NCBI GenBank assembly: GCA_037478835.1
Contig: JBBFLV010000004.1
Location: 194,006-258,005, forward strand
Direction: 5' to 3'
DNA length: 64,000 nt
DNA from: 630D-37 sp037478835
GTDB lineage: Bacteria; Chloroflexota; Anaerolineae; Anaerolineales; Villigracilaceae
The notes under the pieces are model-generated. The model saw nothing but the letters and a program-made list of their open reading frames with translations. It was not told the DNA's origin and ran no database searches. Each line of letters starts with the position of its first letter. Position 1 is the first letter of the stretch. Both the position numbers and the translations under genes were made by a program. Positions 59,692 through 64,000 of this stretch are shown here, in pieces.

Positions 59692-60936
59692 ATGACCGAT
59701 CTACGTTCCGTCTCAGAAGCCCAGCGGCAGTTGATCGAGATGATCGCGCCCGTGGCAGGCACGGAAACGGTGCCTTTGCAGGATGCAGATGGACGCGTCC
59801 TGGCCGAGCCGATCGTGGCGCCGTATGATCTGCCGCTTTTTGCCAATTCTTCCATGGATGGCTTCGCCGTGCGGGCCGCGGATACTCAATCCGCTTCCTC
59901 GCAAGCGCCGGCCGTGCTTCAGGTGGTGGCCGATCTGCCGGCCGGGCACGATCCGGGCGGCATCGTGGTCGGTGCGGGACAGGCGGTGCGCATCATGACC
60001 GGGGCTCCGATCCCGGACGGGGCGGATGCCGTTGTCCCGATCGAGGATACCGATCAGGCCCTATGGCAAAGCGGCGAACTGCCGGCGGTGGTGCACGTGT
60101 TCCGTGCGGTGCGAGCCGGTGAAGCGGTGCGGGTGGCAGGGATGGATGTGCGTGCCGGGGAGCTCCTTTTCCCTGCGGGGCATCGTCTGCGGCCGGCAGA
60201 CCTTGGCCTGCTTGCCATGTGTGGTATTGCCCAGGTCACCGTACGGGCGCGGCCGCGTTGTGCCGTCTTTTCCAGCGGCGATGAACTTCTGCCCCCCTCG
60301 GCGGCCCTCAGACCCGGAAAAATTTATGAGTCGAACTCGGTCATGCTCGAAGCTTTGATCCGGCGGGAGGGCGCGCATCCGGTGTTTCTGGGCATCTTGC
60401 CGGATCGGTTTGAAGCCATCCACGAGGCGTTTGAACGTGCCGTCGCCCAGGGGGTGGACCTGATCCTTTCGACGGCCGGCGTGAGCGTCGGCGTGTTTGA
60501 TTGGGTGCGGAAGGTGCTGGAACAGGAGGGCGAACTGGAGTTCTGGCGCGTCAACGTGCGGCCGGGAAAGCCCTTGCTGGTGGGACGCTATCGCGGGGTG
60601 CCGTTTATCGGCCTGCCCGGCAACCCGGTTTCGGCGTTCGTTGGATTCGAGCTCTTCGTGCGCCCGGTGTTGACCCGCCTTTCCGGCGCCGCTTGGAGGC
60701 CGCGGCGTCGCCATCGCGTCTGGCTGGAGGAGCCGATCGAATCGGACGGGCGCGAGAGCTACCTACGCGCCGTGATCACCGAGCGGGAGGGACGCTATTG
60801 GGCGCGCTTGAGCGCCCATCAGGGTTCGGGAAATTTGCTCTCGCTGGTCACGGCGAACGCTTTACTAATTATCCCCTCTGGGGTAAAATCACTGCCCATT
60901 GAAGCAGAAGTGGAGGCTTGGTTTCTTGATGAGTAA
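59692..60936 (+). CDS. moeA: Molybdopterin molybdenumtransferase MoeA
   Basis: Inserts molybdenum into adenylylated molybdopterin. The 414-residue product has 'PLFANSSMDGFAVRAADTQ' with the conserved SxMDGxA motif, 'VRIMTGAPIPDGADAVVPIE', 'GELLFPAGHRL', the MoCF domain 'FSSGDELLPPSAALRPGKIY' and 'STAGVSVGVFDWVRKVLEQ', 'KPLLVGRYRGVPFIGLPGNP', and a C-terminal domain. A -10 box (TATAAT, 59666-59671) and GGAG precede the ATG. No other Mo-cofactor genes are in the window. VKOR follows with an 8-nt overlap. Confidence 0.94.
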   Translation: MTDLRSVSEAQRQLIEMIAPVAGTETVPLQDADGRVLAEPIVAPYDLPLFANSSMDGFAVRAADTQSASSQAPAVLQVVADLPAGHDPGGIVVGAGQAVRIMTGAPIPDGADAVVPIEDTDQALWQSGELPAVVHVFRAVRAGEAVRVAGMDVRAGELLFPAGHRLRPADLGLLAMCGIAQVTVRARPRCAVFSSGDELLPPSAALRPGKIYESNSVMLEALIRREGAHPVFLGILPDRFEAIHEAFERAVAQGVDLILSTAGVSVGVFDWVRKVLEQEGELEFWRVNVRPGKPLLVGRYRGVPFIGLPGNPVSAFVGFELFVRPVLTRLSGAAWRPRRRHRVWLEEPIESDGRESYLRAVITEREGRYWARLSAHQGSGNLLSLVTANALLIIPSGVKSLPIEAEVEAWFLDE

Positions 60937-61369
60937 ACTTTCTTGGACTTCGGCTGTCTTGGCGTTGATCGGGCTGGTGGATTCGGCCTACCTGACCTGG
61001 GTGAAGCTGGCGCATCAGGAAGCGAAATGCGATTTCGGCATCGGCGATTGCTACACGGTCAATACCAGTCGCTATTCCGAATTTTACGGCATCCCGATCG
61101 CTCTCTTCGGCGTGTTGGCTTATTTGGCGATCTTGCTGCTCCTGGTGTTTGAGCGGCGGCATCCCATTTTGCAGGAATACGCACCGCTTGCGGTCTTCGG
61201 CCTCTCGCTCGTCGGCACGTTGTACTCTGCCTATCTCTCGTACATTGAAGCGGCGGTGCTCCGCGCCTGGTGTCCGTATTGCGTGCTTTCGGCCATTGCC
61301 ATCACGCTGATTTTCCTTTTATCCCTGCCTCGCTTGAGGTCGTTCTGGAATCCCACAGTTGGAGGATGA
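60929..61369 (+). CDS. VKOR family disulfide-generating membrane protein
   Basis: Bacterial vitamin K epoxide reductase homologue, a quinone-linked replacement for DsbB. The 146-residue product has four helices, a loop cysteine pair Cys34/Cys41 in 'EAKCDFGIGDCYTVNTS' and the active-site Cys115/Cys118 in 'AWCPYCVLSAI'. The Ser/Thr-rich 'TVNTSRYSEFYGIP' segment is typical. No fused thioredoxin is present, so PDO or TlpA proteins in trans are candidate partners. The ATG at 60929 overlaps the moeA stop by 8 nt. Confidence 0.92.
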   Translation: MSKLSWTSAVLALIGLVDSAYLTWVKLAHQEAKCDFGIGDCYTVNTSRYSEFYGIPIALFGVLAYLAILLLLVFERRHPILQEYAPLAVFGLSLVGTLYSAYLSYIEAAVLRAWCPYCVLSAIAITLIFLLSLPRLRSFWNPTVGG

Positions 61370-61370
61370 T

Positions 61371-61604
61371 ATGCCCCGCATTCGCTGTCACTATACCGAT
61401 TGCATCTTCCTGGATGAGGGTTATTGTAGCGCCGCGGCTATTGAGCTAGACCCGGATACCGGTTGTGCTACCTATTCTCCTAACGAGGAAGTTGCGGAAG
61501 AAGAATGGGAAGAGGAACTGGAAGAATGGGACGATGAGGAACTGGAGGAGGAAGAAGATTTGTGGTTGGATGAAGAGGACGAAGACGAGGACGAAGAGCT
61601 CTAG
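61371..61604 (+). CDS. DUF1540-like small protein with acidic tail
   Basis: The 77-residue product begins with a four-Cys domain 'IRCHYTDCIFLDEGYCSAAA' and a final Cys in 'DPDTGCATYSP', matching the DUF1540 pattern (C-x4-C-x7-C...C). The last 35 residues are almost only Glu, Asp, Trp and Leu. Zinc binding is likely; the function is not known. GGAGG (61361-61365) precedes the ATG. It follows VKOR by 1 nt and is convergent with the sigma factor gene. Confidence 0.75.
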   Translation: MPRIRCHYTDCIFLDEGYCSAAAIELDPDTGCATYSPNEEVAEEEWEEELEEWDDEELEEEEDLWLDEEDEDEDEEL

Positions 61605-61610
61605 AGCTTG

Positions 61611-62738
61611 CTATAGAAACTCTTTCAGGATTTTTGCCCTCAGCGGTTGACGCAGGCGGCGCAAGGCGGAGTTTTCGAGTTGACGCACGCGTTCTCGACT
61701 GAGCCCAAAGCGCCGCCCTAATTCTTCTAACGTGCACGGTTCGCCGGTTTCCAATCCGAAGCGCAGGCGCAAAATGTGCGCTTCGCGGGCCGGTAACGAG
61801 GCCAAGGCCTCTTCCAGCTTCTCGCGCAACATCGAATGGTAGGCGCTTTGCAAGGGGGAAGGTGCATTTTGATCTTCGACGACGTGCATCAGGTCGCGCT
61901 CTTCTTCATCCTCCCCATCGAGCGACATATCCAGCGAAAGAGGAATCCAGGAGACTTTGATCAACCAGCGCACTTTCTGGGGCTCCAGGCCGCTGGCCTC
62001 GGCGATTTCCTCGACGGTCGGGGAGCGCCCCAGGTTTTGCTCCAGCGTGTAGATGGCGCGGTAAAGATGACGGATCTGATCGTTGACATGCACCGGCAGG
62101 CGGATCGTCCGCCCCTGGGTGGCGATTGCCCGCCCGATGCTTTGGCGGATCCACCAGGTGGCGTAGGTAGAGAAGCGGAAGCCGCGGTGCGGATCGTATT
62201 TTTCGATCGCCCGGATCAGGCCCAGGTTGCCTTCCTGGATTAAATCCAGCAGCGGAATGCCGTAGCCGATATAGCGCCGGGCAATGCTGACCACCAGGCG
62301 CATGTTCGCTTTGATCAGGTGCTCGCGCGCCCGCAGGCCGTCTTCGATCAGGGGGGTCAGTTTTTCTTTTAGGGTCGCCGCCTTTTTGCCGCGCGCTCGG
62401 TGAAGCTCGGCTTGCGCTTTGCGCCCTCGTTCGATGCGCAGGGCAATCTCCCGTTCTTCCTGGGGAGTGAGCAGCGGGACTTCGCCTAGCTCTTTTAGAT
62501 AGAGTTCGATCGCATCTTGCTCCTCCGTTTGCCCGGGCGCGGCGCGCGCTGCCGGCTCGTTTTCGACGATCTCGATGCCTTCCTGGCGAAGGGCAAACAA
62601 GAGGGCTTCCAGCAAGGCCTCCTGGAGCGGGGAAGCGGCTTCCAGCACATCTTCGGTGGTGAGGAAACCCTGTACTTCCGCCTTTTCCAGCAAGTTCCGC
62701 CAGGCGCGTTGAAAAAGAGATGAACGGGGTGTTTCCAT
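61611..62738 (-). CDS. RNA polymerase sigma-70 factor (RpoD/SigA-like)
   Basis: Promoter-recognition subunit. The 375-residue product has region 1.2 'DAIELYLKELGEVPLLTPQE', 2.1-2.4 'LIKANMRLVVSIARRYIGYG', 'DLIQEGNLGLIRAIEKYD' and 'FRFSTYATWWIRQSIGRAIA', region 3 'LGRSPTVEEIAEASGLEPQK' and region 4 'LEELGRRFGLSRERVRQLEN'. Region 1.1 is shortened to an unrelated N-terminus. Principal or group-2 status cannot be set from the window alone; many Chloroflexota encode several. It follows the DUF177 gene with a 1-nt gap. Confidence 0.93.
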   Translation of the reverse strand: METPRSSLFQRAWRNLLEKAEVQGFLTTEDVLEAASPLQEALLEALLFALRQEGIEIVENEPAARAAPGQTEEQDAIELYLKELGEVPLLTPQEEREIALRIERGRKAQAELHRARGKKAATLKEKLTPLIEDGLRAREHLIKANMRLVVSIARRYIGYGIPLLDLIQEGNLGLIRAIEKYDPHRGFRFSTYATWWIRQSIGRAIATQGRTIRLPVHVNDQIRHLYRAIYTLEQNLGRSPTVEEIAEASGLEPQKVRWLIKVSWIPLSLDMSLDGEDEEERDLMHVVEDQNAPSPLQSAYHSMLREKLEEALASLPAREAHILRLRFGLETGEPCTLEELGRRFGLSRERVRQLENSALRRLRQPLRAKILKEFL

Positions 62739-62739
62739 G

Positions 62740-63270
62740 TCAGGAGGCGTTTTCGTCGTCTTCGGAGAGCAGATCGCGCAGAATGGCGAAGGGGCTATGA
62801 GTGGAAGTCGGCATGTGTCCGCAGTCGTAGAGGTTCAGATCTTCGCCGCAGACCGGGCAGAGGCCTTTGCAATCCGGTTGGCAGATGGGATTGATGGGGA
62901 TTTCCAGCAGGGCATAGTCGCGCGTCAGGGGGGCGAGGTCAATGTGATGATCTTCGGGAAGGAGCAGGCCGGATTCGGTGATCGAGTTTTTGGTGAAGGC
63001 ATAGAGCTCGGTGATCTGCCAGTGGGCGACGTAGTGAAAAGGCTTCAGGCAGCGAACGCATTCGGTGATCAGCTCGGCCTGGAATTCCCCCTGGAGGAGC
63101 AAGCCTTGTGGCGTGCGGCGGAAGAGGGCGTGACCTTTGAATTGATACAGGTCCAGATCGTCGTCAACCTGGAGTTGTTCAAAATCGAAGGGGAAATCGT
63201 GCTCGTAACCGATTTCGTTATGGACGATAAAACCGACATTAACACGCAGCGCTTTGCGGGGGGTGTACAT
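62740..63270 (-). CDS. DUF177/YceD family protein
   Basis: YceD-like protein, usually next to rpmF and linked to 23S rRNA maturation. The 176-residue product has 'ELITECVRCLKPFHYVAHW' and the C-terminal 'NPICQPDCKGLCPVCGEDLN' with paired cysteines. Here the next gene is a sigma factor instead of rpmF, and the spacing of 1 nt suggests co-transcription. Start at 63270 is typical in length; no strong ribosome site was noted. Confidence 0.85.
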   Translation of the reverse strand: MYTPRKALRVNVGFIVHNEIGYEHDFPFDFEQLQVDDDLDLYQFKGHALFRRTPQGLLLQGEFQAELITECVRCLKPFHYVAHWQITELYAFTKNSITESGLLLPEDHHIDLAPLTRDYALLEIPINPICQPDCKGLCPVCGEDLNLYDCGHMPTSTHSPFAILRDLLSEDDENAS

Positions 63271-63351
63271 GGCGCAATCCTTCTGTTGAGGGTGGCGCTA
63301 TTGTAACACGGGCGAGGTCTCCTGTCAACGATCTTCGCATAGCCAATCTCT

Positions 63352-63379
63352 GTAGCACAAACGCTAGCGTTTGTGCTAC
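63352..63379. repeat. Perfect 28-bp palindrome with CAAACGCTAGCGTTTG core
   Basis: The outer arms are GTAGCACAAACGCT and its exact complement. The core matches the palindrome at 47766-47787. The stop codon of the gene at 63376-63639 lies within it (CTA at 63376-63378). It may end that transcript upstream of the DUF177 gene. No T run follows on the minus strand. Confidence 0.75.
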
Positions 63380-63639
63380 GCCCCCTTTGCCATTGCAACC
63401 AGCGCTCGTAAACCTTCCTCCGTCTCCACCGCTGCCAGGGTGAGCGCCAATGCCTGTTGATCGATCTCATCGAACTCCAGCCCTTCGATCAGCGTCTGCG
63501 GGTCGTGCTCTTCGTTCAACAGCCGCTCCAGCGCCGTGGACAATGCGCGCCAACCTTCCTGGGCTTGCAGAGCTCTCAAGGCCGCTTGCACTTGGGCTTT
63601 CCCTTCATCCCCGGCATCGCCGCGCACCACGGCGACCAC
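63376..63639 (-). CDS. Small protein of a TPR-associated family, start uncertain
   Basis: The 87-residue product resembles the C-terminal companion seen behind Chloroflexota TPR genes ('GWRALSTALERLLNEEHDPQ', 'LIEGLEFDEIDQQALALTLA'). GTG at 63639 is the first usable start. The frame extends upstream to an ATG (63687-63685) directly followed by TAG, and the bases between encode 'NSFNLPRLAPLLLG', which fits the family. A nonsense codon at position 2 or a changed start is therefore possible. The function is unknown. Confidence 0.5.
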   Translation of the reverse strand: MVAVVRGDAGDEGKAQVQAALRALQAQEGWRALSTALERLLNEEHDPQTLIEGLEFDEIDQQALALTLAAVETEEGLRALVAMAKGA

Positions 63640-63676
63640 GCCGAGCAGCAGGGGAGCTAATCGTGGAAGGTTGAAA

Positions 63677-64000
63677 CTATTCTACATGTTTTCCCAATAT
63701 CTCGGTGGCTTGCTGCAGGAGGGCCGGCTGCGGCGCGTGCCCGGCCGCCTGGCAGGCGCGCAGGTAATCGCGGAGCAATGCCCGTAGCAAGCCGGAGAAC
63801 GCCTGGGGCAGGGCGCGGGCGAAGGGTAGAAGCAGACGTGCTCCTTCGGCAAAGCTCTCGGCGGCCTCGGTCAGGCGCTCCAGGGCGAGCAAGATGCTTC
63901 CATAGGCTCCCAGGCTCGTGGCCAGGTCGGGCAGGAAGGCCTGGGGGTTGGCTTGGGCGAGTGGGCGGTAGAGGTCTACGGCTTCCTGCGCCGCCTGCAG
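63677..64000 (-). CDS. TPR-repeat protein, C-terminal part (cut by window edge)
   Basis: The minus frame is open from 64000 down to the TAG at 63677-63679. The visible 107 residues have the tetratricopeptide style of Chloroflexota proteins: 'AVDLYRPLAQANPQAFLPDL', 'LATSLGAYGSILLALERLTE' and 'AAESFAEGARLLLPFARALP'. The N-terminus and any effector domain lie beyond the window, so role and full size are unknown. The gene is followed after 37 nt by the small protein above. Confidence 0.7.
   Translation of the reverse strand: MQAAQEAVDLYRPLAQANPQAFLPDLATSLGAYGSILLALERLTEAAESFAEGARLLLPFARALPQAFSGLLRALLRDYLRACQAAGHAPQPALLQQATEILGKHVE

Noticed and set aside
1..64000. CRISPR arrays, insertion sequences, prophage, tRNA or rRNA genes
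   Set aside because: None recognised by eye; the repeat arrays lack the spacer structure of CRISPR and there is no transposase, integrase or tRNA-like fold.

Overview
The window reads as ordinary, densely coded bacterial chromosome. No insertion sequence, prophage, CRISPR array, rRNA or tRNA was recognised. Gene content suggests a Chloroflexota bacterium of the Anaerolineae type, probably at least moderately thermophilic. This is inference from several signs: a tryptophan T-box leader in front of a stand-alone TrpB2, a two-thioredoxin-fold protein disulfide oxidoreductase, a VKOR-type DsbB substitute, Thr/Pro-rich surface proteins, a TPR gene of the 'NPxAFLPDLA' style, long chains of ATGA-overlapping genes, and several genes whose -10 box lies so close to the start codon that the mRNA should be leaderless. 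No taxonomic marker gene such as 16S rRNA is present.

Layout. 1-6660: phosphate module pstS-pstC-pstA-pstB preceded by a PHO-box-like array, then a divergent P-loop kinase gene and the phoB/phoR two-component pair; no phoU is seen. 6717-11063: threonine synthase, AI-2E family permease, GtrB-like glycosyltransferase and SGNH lipoprotein. 11217-16348: sugar kinase, parA, parB, YtcJ-like amidohydrolase and a histidine kinase with an MshEN-like N-terminus. 16799-19125: CPBP protease, Thr/Pro-rich membrane protein and hotdog thioesterase. 19167-24994 (minus): glpD, glycosyltransferase, histidine phosphatase, ketopantoate reductase and a polytopic membrane protein. 25115-33384 (minus): one coupled chain, relA/spoT, SAM hydroxide adenosyltransferase, fused ECF ATPase, secreted protein, rpiB, glycosyltransferase, glpK.

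33453-36106: RNase P RNA (minus), then a Trp T-box leader, a 53-codon ORF and trpB2. 36444-40893: superoxide dismutase, enolase, PlsC acyltransferase, alkaline-phosphatase-superfamily enzyme and methyltransferase. 41181-44130: Rrf2 regulator and cytochrome bd oxidase. 44186-47766: DinB protein, coiled-coil protein, Cys-rich protein, HAD-DinB fusion and DUF92 protein. 47775-52670 (minus): membrane protein and the glycogen set malQ, glgC, glgA. 52728-55114: zinc ribbon, PDO, NifX-like, TlpA and OsmC proteins, which look like a thiol-redox operon. 55355-56062: S1 protein. 56193-59493 (minus): alpha/beta hydrolase and an alpha/beta hydrolase-acyl-CoA ligase fusion. 59692-61604: moeA, VKOR and a DUF1540-like acidic protein. 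61611-64000 (minus): sigma-70 factor, DUF177 protein and the end of a TPR locus cut by the window edge.

The most unusual non-coding content is four families of short repeats (GAGAACGG-type, TAGTCG-type, GGACGGT-type, and a CAAACGCTAGCGTTTG palindrome). They sit in gene-end spacers; one copy lies inside the T-box leader and two palindromes cover stop codons. The best candidates for something undescribed are the 52728-55114 redox operon, the HAD-DinB fusion with its Cys-rich neighbour, the hydrolase-ligase fusion with an altered C-terminal hinge, and the repeat families themselves. No decisive new defence or mobile system was found.
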